The notes under the pieces are model-generated. The model saw only the letters and a list, made by a program, of their open reading frames with translations, was not told the DNA's origin and ran no database searches. Shown here in pieces: positions 39,019 through 47,295 of a stretch of 64,000 bases of DNA. The stretch is taken from positions 774,001 to 838,000 of the forward strand of contig NZ_JAUSSK010000002.1 in the NCBI RefSeq assembly GCF_030812295.1, given 5' to 3'. How positions within the stretch are numbered: position 1 is the first letter of the stretch; every line of letters begins with the position of its first letter. The stretch comes from Luteibacter jiangsuensis (lineage in GTDB: Bacteria > Pseudomonadota > Gammaproteobacteria > Xanthomonadales > Rhodanobacteraceae). A program made the translations under genes and the position numbers.

Positions 39019-39089
39019 GGGGTCACCGCGGAAAGGGAAGGGAGCCATTTTACCGGCATCCACCGCACATGGGCCCTATCCGGTCCGTT

Positions 39090-39962
39090 TCAACCCGCTA
39101 TCGACACCCCGGTGCCGCGCAGGGTGGAGAGATCGGCCCGGCAGTCGGCCAGCGGGGCGAACCCGAGCACCGCCTCCGGCGAGGGCAGCACGGTCTCCCG
39201 GCTGGCCCGGCCCAGCGGGGTCACCCGCTCCGTCCAGTGGATCAGCTCCATGGCGCCCGTGGCGTCCTCGACCAGGGCGGTGCAGTGCTCCACCCAGTCG
39301 CCGTCGTTCAGGTAGAGGATGCCGTCGATCGGGCGGACGTGGCCGAAGTGGATGTGCCCGCAGATGTGGCCGTCGAGGCCACGTTCGCGGGCGTCGCGGG
39401 CCACGCGCTGCTCGTAGCCGCGGATGTAATCGAGGGCCGCGCCGACGTGCGACTTCAGGATGATCGACAGGGGCAGGTAGGGCAGCTCCAGGCGCAGGCG
39501 CACCGCGTGCACACGGCGATTGGCCCAGCAGATGAAGCGGTGCAGGGTGTCGCCCAGCCAGGCGATCCAACGGCGGCCGACGTGCTCGGGATCGAATTCG
39601 TCGCCGTGGCTGACCCGGTAGCGGCGGCCGTCGGCGCCTTCGTGGATGGCATCCAGTTCCACGCGGATGCCGGCGATGCTCGATCCGGCCAGGCCGCGCA
39701 TCTGGAAGTCGTGGTTGCCGGGGATGTAGATCACTTCGACGCCACGCGCGGCGATCGCCACCAGTTCGGCGATCACGGCGCTATGGTCCGGGTGCCACCA
39801 ATGGCGCTTCGCCAACGCTTCCAGGTCGACGATGTCGCCGACGAGGTAGAGCCGCTCGCACTCCAGGTGGCGGAGGAAGTCGAGCAGATAGGCCGCCTTG
39901 CAATCGGGCGTGCCGAGGTGCACGTCGGAGATGAAGGCGCTGCGGCAGGTGAGCTTCGCCAT
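39090..39962 (-). CDS. Metallophosphatase, UDP-2,3-diacylglucosamine diphosphatase-like
   Basis: Calcineurin-like phosphoesterase, 290 aa. The metal-binding motifs stand in order: SDVHLG (Asp13, His15), VGDIVD (about 43), GNHDF (about 80), SHGDEFD, and GHIHFGH. The layout, with the insert after GDEFD, is that of the LpxH/YbbF-like family that cleaves UDP-diacylglucosamine in lipid A synthesis, but several paralogues with other roles share it. The ATG at 39962 begins at the first beta strand. Confidence 0.82.
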   Translation of the reverse strand: MAKLTCRSAFISDVHLGTPDCKAAYLLDFLRHLECERLYLVGDIVDLEALAKRHWWHPDHSAVIAELVAIAARGVEVIYIPGNHDFQMRGLAGSSIAGIRVELDAIHEGADGRRYRVSHGDEFDPEHVGRRWIAWLGDTLHRFICWANRRVHAVRLRLELPYLPLSIILKSHVGAALDYIRGYEQRVARDARERGLDGHICGHIHFGHVRPIDGILYLNDGDWVEHCTALVEDATGAMELIHWTERVTPLGRASRETVLPSPEAVLGFAPLADCRADLSTLRGTGVSIAG

Positions 39963-40072
39963 GGCATCGGTTCCCGGGGTTGTCCCGGGTGCCCAGTCTC
40001 GGGGCTTGAGGTAACGGGTGCGTGGCGGCGGTGTTGCAGCGGTGTTGCGGCCTGGCCGGCGCTTCGCGCCGG

Positions 40073-40178
40073 ATCGCCGATGAATCGGCTCCCACCCTGC
40101 CGGCCCCTGGACAGTCAAGGCTCTGGTGGGAGCCGACCCTGTCGGCGATGCTCCTGTGGGAGCCGATTCATCGGCGAT
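40073..40178. repeat. Three REP elements of two stem types
   Basis: ATCGCCGATGAATCGGCTCC+CAC at 40073-40095, GTGGGAGCCGACCCTGTCGG... at 40126-40149, and GTGGGAGCCGATTCATCGGC... at 40156-40178. The first and third are exact inverted copies of one type (ATTCAT stem); the middle one is a different type. The last touches the stop codon of the GDSL hydrolase. All lie between two minus-strand genes. Confidence 0.9.
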
Positions 40179-40792
40179 CAGTGGTGAAGTTCACGCAACG
40201 CGGCTTGGGCCTCGGGAAGGATCCGCTTCACCCACTCGGCATATTGCGCAGCCGACGGATGCAGCCCGTCGTCCACCAGCATGCCAGGCTTCGCCCCCGC
40301 TTCGCGCGATGCCGCCGTCACGTCCACCCACCGTGCGTGCATGCGCAGTGTTTCATCGCGCGCGATGGCGTTGAACGTATCGATCTCGCGGCCGATCGCC
40401 GCGCGGTCGCGCCCTTCCGCGAAGGCGGTCGCGCCCCAGTCGGGAATCGACACGACGACGACGCGGCGGACATCGCCGGACAACTCCGCCGCCCGTTGGA
40501 GCAGGGCGAGGAATTGCTCGCGGTATTCCGTCGCGGGCCGTCCGCGGTACTGGTTGTTCACACCGATCAGCAGGGTGACGAGCGCATAGCCTGGCTGCAG
40601 TGCCGCCGCGTCCATCGCCGCGGAGAGCTCGTCCGTCGTCCAGCCCGTGGTGGCGACGATGCGCGGCGCACCCAAGGCGACTCCGCTTTCGCGCAGCCGC
40701 GCGACGAGTTGCACCGGCCAGCGGCCTTCGTCGGGAACGCCTTCGCCGATCGTGTACGAATCGCCCAAGGCGAGAAACGCGGGATCCGCCAT
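40178..40792 (-). CDS. SGNH/GDSL-family hydrolase
   Basis: Serine esterase or lipase, 204 aa, without a signal peptide. The SGNH blocks are present: ALGDSYTIGEG with Ser12, Gly in the block II region (TTGWTTDEL), GVNNQYRG (block III Asn), and VDDGLHPSAAQYAEW with the catalytic Asp-His. It lies 3 nt downstream of the aminotransferase gene on the same strand, and a REP abuts its stop. Substrate unknown; possibly an acyl thioesterase or carbohydrate esterase. Confidence 0.87.
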   Translation of the reverse strand: MADPAFLALGDSYTIGEGVPDEGRWPVQLVARLRESGVALGAPRIVATTGWTTDELSAAMDAAALQPGYALVTLLIGVNNQYRGRPATEYREQFLALLQRAAELSGDVRRVVVVSIPDWGATAFAEGRDRAAIGREIDTFNAIARDETLRMHARWVDVTAASREAGAKPGMLVDDGLHPSAAQYAEWVKRILPEAQAALRELHH

Positions 40793-40795
40793 CGA

Positions 40796-42040
40796 TCAGG
40801 CGACCGCGCTGGCGGCGGGTATCGCCTCGTCGGCCATGCGCGCGAGAACGCGGTCCATGCGGACGAAGACCTCGGCGAGTTGTTCCGGCGGGGGCAGCAA
40901 GGTGAGGCGCAGGTGGCGGCTCGCGGACAGGTTGAAGCTGGTGCCAGGCACGACGAGCACGTTCTCGTCCTCGAGCAGGCGCAGGGCGAAGGCGGTGTCG
41001 TCGAAATGCGCGATCGCATCGGCGCGCACCTGGGGGAAGGCGTAGATCGCACCGCCCGGCGCCACCGTCTCGAGGAACGGACTGGCGGCGACGCTTTCGA
41101 GCACGATGCGGCGGGCTTCGTGGAGGCGGCCGCCCGGCGCGGTCAGTGCGCCGATCGTCGGCTTGTCGAGCAGGGCGGGGCGCACGGCCCACTGTGCCGT
41201 CACGTTCGCGCACAGGCGCAGCGCGGCGAGCAGCTGCAAGGCATCGCGATACTCGGCAGTGCGCCGCTGGTCGCCCGAGAGGCTCATCCAGCCGACACGG
41301 TAGCCACAGGCGCGATGGACCTTGGACAGCCCGCCGAAGCTCACGCACGGATGGTCGCCGGCGACCGCCGCGAGGGGCTGGAACGGCATGCCGTCGTAGA
41401 GGATCTCATCGTAGATTTCGTCGCACAGCAGGAGCAGGCCGTGCCGCCGGGCGACCTCGACGATGCGTTCGAGCAGCGCCTTCGGGTAGACCGCGCCGGT
41501 AGGATTGTTGGGATTGATCAGCACCAGTGCTCGGGTGCGCGGGCCGACCAGCGCATCGATCTCGTCGGGATCGGGCAGGTGGCCGTTTTCGGCAAGGCAG
41601 CGGTAATAGCGGGGGCTGCCATCGTTGAGGATCGTCGCGGCGCTCCACAGCGGATAGTCCGGACTGGGCAGGAGGACCTCGTCGCCGGGTTGGAGCAGGG
41701 CGCGCAGCGAGATGTCGATCAGTTCGCTCACGCCATTGCCGATGAAGACGTGCTCGACATCGACGCCGGTCGCGCCGCGGCTCCGCTGCTGGGCGACGAT
41801 CGCCTCGCGGGCTTCTTCCAGGCCTTGTTCGTGGCCGTAGGCCTCGCTGTCCACGAGGTGCGCGCCGATGGCCTCGCGCAGGTGCGGCGGGGTCGTGAAC
41901 CCGTAACGGCCGGGGTTGCCGATGTTGAGCTTGATGATCGGCTGGCCCGCCGCTTCCATCTCGCGCGCACGCCGGGTGAGGGCGCCGCGGATTTCATAGC
42001 GCACTTCCGCCAGGTGCGCGCTGGGCTTGATCGAGGACAC
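40796..42040 (-). CDS. alaA: Alanine-type aminotransferase (AlaA/AlaT-like)
   Basis: Class I PLP aminotransferase, 414 aa, most like the glutamate-pyruvate aminotransferase group. It has the N-terminal SAHLAEVRYEIRGAL, KLNIGNPGRYGF, INPNNPTGAVYP, CDEIYDEILYDG, and the PLP lysine in FGGLSKVHRACGYRVGW (Lys240). The GTG at 42040 with GGAAG upstream is chosen; earlier in-frame starts lie in the promoter region shared with rsgA. The SGNH hydrolase follows within 3 nt. Confidence 0.87.
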   Translation of the reverse strand: MSSIKPSAHLAEVRYEIRGALTRRAREMEAAGQPIIKLNIGNPGRYGFTTPPHLREAIGAHLVDSEAYGHEQGLEEAREAIVAQQRSRGATGVDVEHVFIGNGVSELIDISLRALLQPGDEVLLPSPDYPLWSAATILNDGSPRYYRCLAENGHLPDPDEIDALVGPRTRALVLINPNNPTGAVYPKALLERIVEVARRHGLLLLCDEIYDEILYDGMPFQPLAAVAGDHPCVSFGGLSKVHRACGYRVGWMSLSGDQRRTAEYRDALQLLAALRLCANVTAQWAVRPALLDKPTIGALTAPGGRLHEARRIVLESVAASPFLETVAPGGAIYAFPQVRADAIAHFDDTAFALRLLEDENVLVVPGTSFNLSASRHLRLTLLPPPEQLAEVFVRMDRVLARMADEAIPAASAVA

Positions 42041-42158
42041 GTCGGGACTTCCATTGCGTACCGGCCGGGCCCTTCCCGGCGGTCGTGTCCCGATCCTAAC
42101 AGCGTCTTTACGGCGTCGCGAGGCGGAAAACGGGCCGCGAGCGGGCATAATCCCGCCC

Positions 42159-43214
42159 ATGACCGATTCCTCGGACCTGGCGCGCCTGCGCCACATCGGC
42201 TGGCGCGACCCCGCCTTGCCCGACGACCCACGCCGCCTCGCGCGCGTCGTGGCACAGCATCGCGCGGGCTACGAGGTGCACGACGGCTCGGTGGCGTTCA
42301 ACGCCCAGCCCGCCGGCCCCTTCCTCAAACGAGGCCTCGATCCCTCGCTGCGGCCGGCGGTAGGCGATTTCGTCTTCCTCGACCACGCGAGCCACCCCGT
42401 GATCGAAGCGGTGCTGCCACGGCGCTCCGTCCTCACCCGCGCCGCCGCCGGCGAACGCTACGAGCGGCAGATCATCGCCACCAACATCGACTACGTGCTG
42501 GTGCTGACCGGGCTGGATGGCGACTTCAACCCCTCGCGCATCGAGCGATACCTGACCCTGGTGGAAGGCTCCGGCGCCCATCCCGTCGTCTTGCTGAGCA
42601 AGGCCGACACGGGCGTGGACGTGGCCGCGGCGATCGCCGCGCTGGAGACCCGCCTGCCCGCCGATGCCGCGGTGCATGCGATCAATGCCAAGGATCCCGC
42701 CACGGTGGATCTGCTGGCGGCTTACCTCGGTCCCGGCATGAGCGCGGTCCTGGTCGGTTCGTCGGGCGCGGGCAAGTCGACGCTCACCAATACGCTGCTC
42801 GGCGAGGAGCGCATGGCCACGGGTGCGGTGCGCACGAACGATAGCCGTGGGCGGCACACCACCACGCATCGCGCCCTGCTGAGCCTGCCGACCGGCGGTT
42901 GCCTGATCGACACCCCTGGCATGCGCGAGCTCAAGCTCACCGGCGAGGAAAACCTCGACCTGTTCGCCGACATCGAAGCGCTCGCCGCGCAATGCCGTTT
43001 CGCCGATTGCAGTCACGGCAACGAGCCGGGCTGTGCGATCCAGGCGGCACTCGCCTCGGGCGAATTGTCGCCGCTGCGCTGGCGCAACTACCTCAAGTTG
43101 CATGACGAACGAGAGGAGCAGGCCGCCACGCTGGAAGCTCGCCTGAAGCGCAAGGCGGGCCCCAAGCCCGCCGGCAAACCCCGCCGCGGCGACTGGTCAC
43201 GCAACGAGGATTGA
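42159..43214 (+). CDS. rsgA: Ribosome small-subunit-dependent GTPase A
   Basis: Circularly permuted GTPase that helps late maturation of the 30S subunit. The 351-aa protein has an OB-fold (about 45-105), the permuted G4 motif LLSKAD, G1 GSSGAGKST near 199, a G3-like DTPGMRELKL, and the zinc-finger region CRFADCSHGNEPGC. The Lys/Arg/Pro-rich tail ends in GDWSRNED. The ATG at 42159 is the first in this frame after the divergent aminotransferase promoter. Confidence 0.93.
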   Translation: MTDSSDLARLRHIGWRDPALPDDPRRLARVVAQHRAGYEVHDGSVAFNAQPAGPFLKRGLDPSLRPAVGDFVFLDHASHPVIEAVLPRRSVLTRAAAGERYERQIIATNIDYVLVLTGLDGDFNPSRIERYLTLVEGSGAHPVVLLSKADTGVDVAAAIAALETRLPADAAVHAINAKDPATVDLLAAYLGPGMSAVLVGSSGAGKSTLTNTLLGEERMATGAVRTNDSRGRHTTTHRALLSLPTGGCLIDTPGMRELKLTGEENLDLFADIEALAAQCRFADCSHGNEPGCAIQAALASGELSPLRWRNYLKLHDEREEQAATLEARLKRKAGPKPAGKPRRGDWSRNED

Positions 43215-43248
43215 GACCGCCGACCTGTCGGTGCCCCCCCACTATCCG

Positions 43249-43272
43249 GTGGGAGCCGACCCTGTCGGCGAT
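43249..43272. repeat. Single REP element after rsgA
   Basis: GTGGGAGCCGACCCTGTCGG plus CGAT, 24 nt, the GTC-stem type, 35 nt after the rsgA stop and ahead of the autotransporter gene. Confidence 0.88.
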
Positions 43273-43373
43273 GGCACCTCATCGCCCTTACACACTTCGC
43301 GCCCGCACCCGACATACACCGCGCACCCGGGTAACTACCTTGCTTGTCCCTATCGGCATGCAAGGAGGCCACC

Positions 43374-45584
43374 ATGGCCACGGTATCGTGCGGGCGCGGC
43401 GCGCTCGCCATGGCCCTCGTCGGCGCGCTCGCCTCGCCTGCGCAATCCACGGAATGGAAGACCGGCATCCTCATCGACCACGGTGAAGCCGTGCAGCTGG
43501 ATCCCGGCGATATCATCCATGTGTCCGGAGACAAGACCGTCGGGGTCCGCGTGGCCTCGCGTGCCACCTTCGACGCGGAAGCGCTGACCCTCGTCCACGA
43601 GGGCGCGACCGTCCCCACGGGCCATGCCTTCGGCATCCTCGCCATCGATGGTGCCGAGGTGTCGCTGGCCGACAGCCGTATCCAATTGAACGGACGCCGC
43701 ACGATCGGGGTCCAGGCGCAACGCCATGCCACGATCGAACTGGGTCATTCCAGCGTCGAGGTATCCAGCGGCGCGGGGGACAGGTCCATCGCGCTGGCGC
43801 TCGCCGGTGGCACGGCACGGCTCCATGGATCCTCGATCGATGGAGGGCGTGGCCATGCGATCGCCACGCATTTTCCCGGTGGCGGAACGGCATGGGTGCG
43901 GTTGGAGGATTCGACGATCCGCGGTCGTATCGGCGGTGGCGACGTGAGTCTCGGCATCACGTCCGTCGCCAGTCGTATCGACGGCGACATCGTGCGCGAG
44001 GGCACGGGTGCGCTCGACCTGCGAATGGCGCGCAGCGCATGGCGAGGCAAGGCGGGGCGGCTTTCAGGCCTCTCCCTCGAAGACAGCATCTGGATCGTGG
44101 GCGGGGACAGTACCGTCGACACACTGCAATTGTCCCGGGGAGGTACGGTCGCGTTCGACCGGACAAGGCCGGGCTTCACGGCGCTCCGGGTCGGCACGTG
44201 GACGGCTGATGCGGGTGCCAGCGGAATCGTTCTCGGCACGCGGCTCGATGCCGGCGGATCGTTGCGCCGGCAGGCTACCGACCGCCTGCTCATCAGCGGC
44301 AACGCATCCGGCAGCACCGTGGTGCACGTGACCCATGCCGGCGGCAAGGGCGCGGCGACCGCGGGACGAGACGGGAGCAACGGCCCCGACGATGGCATCA
44401 GTCTCGTGCAGGTCGGAGGCGGAGCCAGCGCGGGGTCCTTCCAATTGGCGGGAGACCACGTGGTGGTCGGGCCGTGGAGTTACGCCTTGCAGGCCTATGA
44501 GCCGGGCCAGAGCGATGCCCGCCAGCGGCTGGTCGACGGCGAGGGCGGCGGATTCTGGGATTTCCGCCTGCAAAGCAGGAAAGTCGAAGGCCCCGCGCAG
44601 GGACGCGAGGGGCGGAGCCGCTCGACGGCACCCGCCATGCGTCCCGCACTTGCCCCGCAAGCGCCCGCATACCTGGTGTTGAACCAGGCGCTGTTCGGCT
44701 ATGGCGCGGTGGCGCTCGATGCGCTCCGTCCGCACGAGCGGGACATCGCTCGCGATCCGGCGTTGCGCGTACGCACGTTCGGTGGCGACGTGGCCTATCG
44801 CAGTACCTTGCCATTCACCTCCTACGGCGTGGACTACAGGCGCCACGACCGGGGAGTGCAGGTCGCCGGAGACTTTCTCGTCCATGCCGCCGGCGATACG
44901 ACGTGGCGCGTGGGGGTGGCGGCTTCGCTGGGTGGCAGTCTCGTGTCGCCCCGCATCGTCGACGGTCGAAGCGAAGCCCGCGTCGGCGCTCGCGGCGTGG
45001 CGGTGCATGCGCAGCTGGCGACGGAAGACGGCTGGCAGGTGGCGGCCAGTTACGCCATGACGCATTACCGGATCGGCGTGCGCACGCCCACGCGGGGCGA
45101 GGTGCTGGGACGGCTGCGGGCCAATGGCAACGACAACGCGCTTTCCGCAGGGTATCGCTGGCAGGTCACGGATCGGTTGACCATCGAGCCGGGCTCCTCC
45201 CTGCTCTGGCAGCGGCTCCGCTTCAGCCGTGCCGTCGATGGCGACGGGCTCGACGTGCTTGGCGGCACGCCACGGCGCGTGATGCTTCAGAGTGGGGCAA
45301 GGGCATCGCTGATGCTCGCGCCCAAAGGCGGCGTGCTATATGCGTGGACGCCCTACCTGGAGCTTCGGCACGCGGTCGTCCGTCCTTCGCACGGATCGAC
45401 GGGTCTGTCCGGTGAGCGGTTTCCCATGGAGCGCGCGACGCGTGCGGCCGAACTGTCGGTCGGCGCGGCCTTTCACCTGTGGTCGCGCATGACGGCCCAT
45501 ATCGACGCGGTCCGGCGCGTTCGCATCGGGCAGGGTGGGGAGGCCGGGCTCACCGCGCGCGCCGGGCTGGCCCTCACGTTCTAG
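43374..45584 (+). CDS. Type V autotransporter (AIDA/pertactin-like)
   Basis: A 736-aa secreted beta-helix protein with its own outer-membrane barrel. A signal peptide (ending SPAQS, about 26) leads to a passenger of about 400 residues with repeated short beta motifs (DGAEVSLADSRIQL, LHGSSIDGG, VRLEDSTIRG) and a pertactin-like region (GTWTADAGASGIVLGT, LVQVGGGASAGSF). A linker around 430-450 precedes a barrel of about 280 residues ending in the required Phe (LTARAGLALTF). The ATG at 43374 follows AAGGAGG. Function of the passenger, perhaps adhesion, is inferred. Its stop shares CTAG with the convergent regulator. Confidence 0.88.
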   Translation: MATVSCGRGALAMALVGALASPAQSTEWKTGILIDHGEAVQLDPGDIIHVSGDKTVGVRVASRATFDAEALTLVHEGATVPTGHAFGILAIDGAEVSLADSRIQLNGRRTIGVQAQRHATIELGHSSVEVSSGAGDRSIALALAGGTARLHGSSIDGGRGHAIATHFPGGGTAWVRLEDSTIRGRIGGGDVSLGITSVASRIDGDIVREGTGALDLRMARSAWRGKAGRLSGLSLEDSIWIVGGDSTVDTLQLSRGGTVAFDRTRPGFTALRVGTWTADAGASGIVLGTRLDAGGSLRRQATDRLLISGNASGSTVVHVTHAGGKGAATAGRDGSNGPDDGISLVQVGGGASAGSFQLAGDHVVVGPWSYALQAYEPGQSDARQRLVDGEGGGFWDFRLQSRKVEGPAQGREGRSRSTAPAMRPALAPQAPAYLVLNQALFGYGAVALDALRPHERDIARDPALRVRTFGGDVAYRSTLPFTSYGVDYRRHDRGVQVAGDFLVHAAGDTTWRVGVAASLGGSLVSPRIVDGRSEARVGARGVAVHAQLATEDGWQVAASYAMTHYRIGVRTPTRGEVLGRLRANGNDNALSAGYRWQVTDRLTIEPGSSLLWQRLRFSRAVDGDGLDVLGGTPRRVMLQSGARASLMLAPKGGVLYAWTPYLELRHAVVRPSHGSTGLSGERFPMERATRAAELSVGAAFHLWSRMTAHIDAVRRVRIGQGGEAGLTARAGLALTF

Positions 45585-46549
45585 ACGCGGGCCACATCCA
45601 TGCCACGCGTGGCCTGCTCCAGGCTCAATACGGTCTGCGCGATGGCTTCCGTCGTGGCCAGCGTATCGATCACGCCCGTGCGCAACGCACCGAGGATGGC
45701 CGTGGCCTTGGTGTGCTCGCTGGCGATCGCGATCACGTTGGGGATGCGCTCCAGGTCGGGCAGGGAAAGGCCCACCACGCGGTCCTGCATCAGGGTGGTG
45801 GCGGGCCTGCCATGGATATCGATGAAGTCGTAGCCCATGATGTCGCCCACGGCGCCGGAGCGCTTCGCCTCGGCGATCTCGGCCTGGGTGAACCAGCCCA
45901 TGCGCACCATGTTGCTGTCCTCGAGGATGTCGCCGACACCGACCAGGGCGATATGCGCGCGTTGCGCCTTGCTCAGCGATTGGCGGACGGTCTCGTTCTC
46001 GAGCAAGGCCTTGCACATGGCCGGATCGCTGACCAGCGCCGGCGCATACAGGGTCTCGCTGTCGCCACCAAAGCGCAGCGCGAGGCGGCGGCTGATGTGG
46101 TCGGCGTTCATCGCCTCACCGCCGCGGTACGAACCGCCGATGGCGCAGACGAAGGAACACTGCCGTTGGGTGGACGACACGGCGTGGTGCGATATGGAGC
46201 TGACATTGCGGCCCATGCCCACCGCCACGATGCTGCCGTCGGTGAGGATGCGGTCGAGGTAGCTCGCCACCAGTCCGGCCAGGAGTTCGCGTTGCTTGTC
46301 CTGGTCCTTGTGGTCCACCGAGATGATGGCGCGGTCGATGCCGAAACGGGAGGTAAGCTCATCCTCCAGCGCCTGGGTGGCCTGAGGGTGATGGCGCACG
46401 CGGATCTCGACGATGCCTTCGTCCTGGGCACGCTTCAACAGGCGGCCGACCTTTGCCCGCGAGAGCGAGAACTTCTTCGCGAGGTCTTCCTGGGTCAGCC
46501 CGTCCACGTAGTAGAGCTTGGCGAGCTGGGTCAGTTCTTCGTTGGTCAT
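45581..46549 (-). CDS. SorC/DeoR-family sugar-responsive regulator
   Basis: A 322-aa SorC-type regulator. The helix-turn-helix is at about 8-55 (YYVDGLTQEDLAKKF-SLSRAKVGRLLKRA) and the sugar-phosphate-binding domain at about 60-320 (GMGRNVSSI, CAIGGSYRGG, YAPALVSD, VGVGDILEDSN, VIAIASEHTKA). It lies 42 nt downstream of the RpiB-type gene in one operon, divergent from the ABC transporter operon. It most likely controls both through the TGAGCA operators in the shared promoter region and senses a phosphorylated intermediate. Confidence 0.9.
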   Translation of the reverse strand: MTNEELTQLAKLYYVDGLTQEDLAKKFSLSRAKVGRLLKRAQDEGIVEIRVRHHPQATQALEDELTSRFGIDRAIISVDHKDQDKQRELLAGLVASYLDRILTDGSIVAVGMGRNVSSISHHAVSSTQRQCSFVCAIGGSYRGGEAMNADHISRRLALRFGGDSETLYAPALVSDPAMCKALLENETVRQSLSKAQRAHIALVGVGDILEDSNMVRMGWFTQAEIAEAKRSGAVGDIMGYDFIDIHGRPATTLMQDRVVGLSLPDLERIPNVIAIASEHTKATAILGALRTGVIDTLATTEAIAQTVLSLEQATRGMDVARV

Positions 46550-46591
46550 CGCATCCTTCGGGCGTGGGAACCGCACGGCGCATCTTAGCGG

Positions 46592-47053
46592 TCAAAGATG
46601 GCCGAGCGTCTTCTCGTAGGCGAGGATTTTCTCGACCTTCGGCGTGGAACGGCCGCCGTCGAACTCGGCGCCGAGCCAGGCGTCGACGATGCTGTTGGCC
46701 AGTTCGTTGCCGATAACGCGGCCGCCCAGGGTCACGATCTGCGCGTCGTTGCTGCGCCTGGCCCGTTCGGCGGAATACGTGTCGTGGCACTGGGCGGCGC
46801 GCACGCCTGGCACCTTGTTCGCCGAAATGGCCATGCCGATACCGGTGCCGCAGAGCAGGATGGCGCGCGGAAAGTCGCCCGCGGCGATGCGTTCGGCCAC
46901 GGCGATGGCGACATCGGGGTACAACGCCTTCTCCTCCGGACCATGCGTGCCGAAATCGGTCAGCTCGACGTGGGGGTGCTTTTCGGCGATGTGCCGCTTC
47001 ACCGATTCCTTGAGTGCGTAGGCGGCTTCATCGCAGCCGATCGCCACTTTCAT
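46592..47053 (-). CDS. RpiB-family sugar-phosphate isomerase, probably for erythrulose 4-phosphate
   Basis: A 153-aa RpiB/LacAB isomerase: start KVAIGCDEAAYALK, the active-site Cys68 in LCGTGIGMAISANK, and the TLGGRVIGNELA segment. The family includes ribose-5-phosphate isomerase B, galactose-6-phosphate isomerases and, in tetritol pathways described from Mycobacterium smegmatis, the D-erythrulose-4-phosphate isomerase DerI. Its operon partner is the SorC regulator and the opposite operon has DhaK/DhaL and polyol dehydrogenases, so the tetrose role is preferred over a housekeeping one. The ATG at 47053 has GGAGA upstream. Confidence 0.85.
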   Translation of the reverse strand: MKVAIGCDEAAYALKESVKRHIAEKHPHVELTDFGTHGPEEKALYPDVAIAVAERIAAGDFPRAILLCGTGIGMAISANKVPGVRAAQCHDTYSAERARRSNDAQIVTLGGRVIGNELANSIVDAWLGAEFDGGRSTPKVEKILAYEKTLGHL

Positions 47054-47093
47054 GGGGTCTTTCTCCGGAAATCGCGCGATCATATGCGCGTCA

Positions 47094-47107
47094 TTGAGCA
47101 AAAGATC
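47094..47107. promoter_or_regulatory. Candidate SorC-regulator operator, rpiB side
   Basis: TTGAGCAAAAGATC, almost identical to TTGAGCAAAAGTTC at 47270-47283. Here the partner half-site is degenerate (TGCGCG-TCAT-TGAGCA). It lies between the predicted start of the rpiB transcript and its start codon, so a bound repressor would block elongation or initiation. Confidence 0.65.
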
Positions 47108-47117
47108 ATGCTGGCGA

Positions 47118-47146
47118 TTTATAGGGGCGGGCTCCTATCCTGTCAA
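47118..47146 (-). promoter_or_regulatory. Sigma-70 promoter of the rpiB-sorC operon
   Basis: Read on the minus strand: TTGACA (47146-47141), a 17-nt spacer, TATAAA (47123-47118). This is a near-consensus promoter facing rpiB, with a predicted start near 47111. Confidence 0.75.
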
Positions 47147-47211
47147 GCGTAACCCCGTCGCAGGACCGAATGTTGCTATGCAGCAAAGAGTTAGCTGGGT
47201 CACCATCCCTG

Positions 47212-47241
47212 TTGACACCCGAAAAACGACGTGGCTACTAT
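47212..47241 (+). promoter_or_regulatory. Sigma-70 promoter of the ABC transporter/dehydrogenase operon
   Basis: TTGACA (47212-47217), an 18-nt spacer, TACTAT (47236-47241). It faces the ABC transporter operon, with a predicted start near 47248 and an operator just downstream. Confidence 0.72.
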
Positions 47242-47260
47242 CGGCTCCGCTTAGATCAAC

Positions 47261-47283
47261 TGCTCACTGTTGAGCAAAAGTTC
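47261..47283 (+). promoter_or_regulatory. Candidate SorC-regulator operator, transporter side
   Basis: A perfect inverted repeat TGCTCA-CTGT-TGAGCA (47261-47276) extended by AAAGTTC to 47283. It lies about 15 nt after the predicted transcription start and before the GTG start of the ABC ATPase at 47296. Direct match with the site at 47094-47107. Confidence 0.75.
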
Positions 47284-47295
47284 TAGAGGTGTTCG

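Noticed and set aside
37003..39315. Plus-strand open frame running across cobC, cobS and the glutaredoxin region
   Set aside because: It crosses REP elements and two real genes on different strands, and its translation is low-complexity shadow sequence.
46592..47053. Housekeeping ribose-5-phosphate isomerase B
   Set aside because: Possible by sequence alone, but its operon with the SorC regulator and shared operators with the kinase/dehydrogenase operon favour a pathway-specific isomerase.
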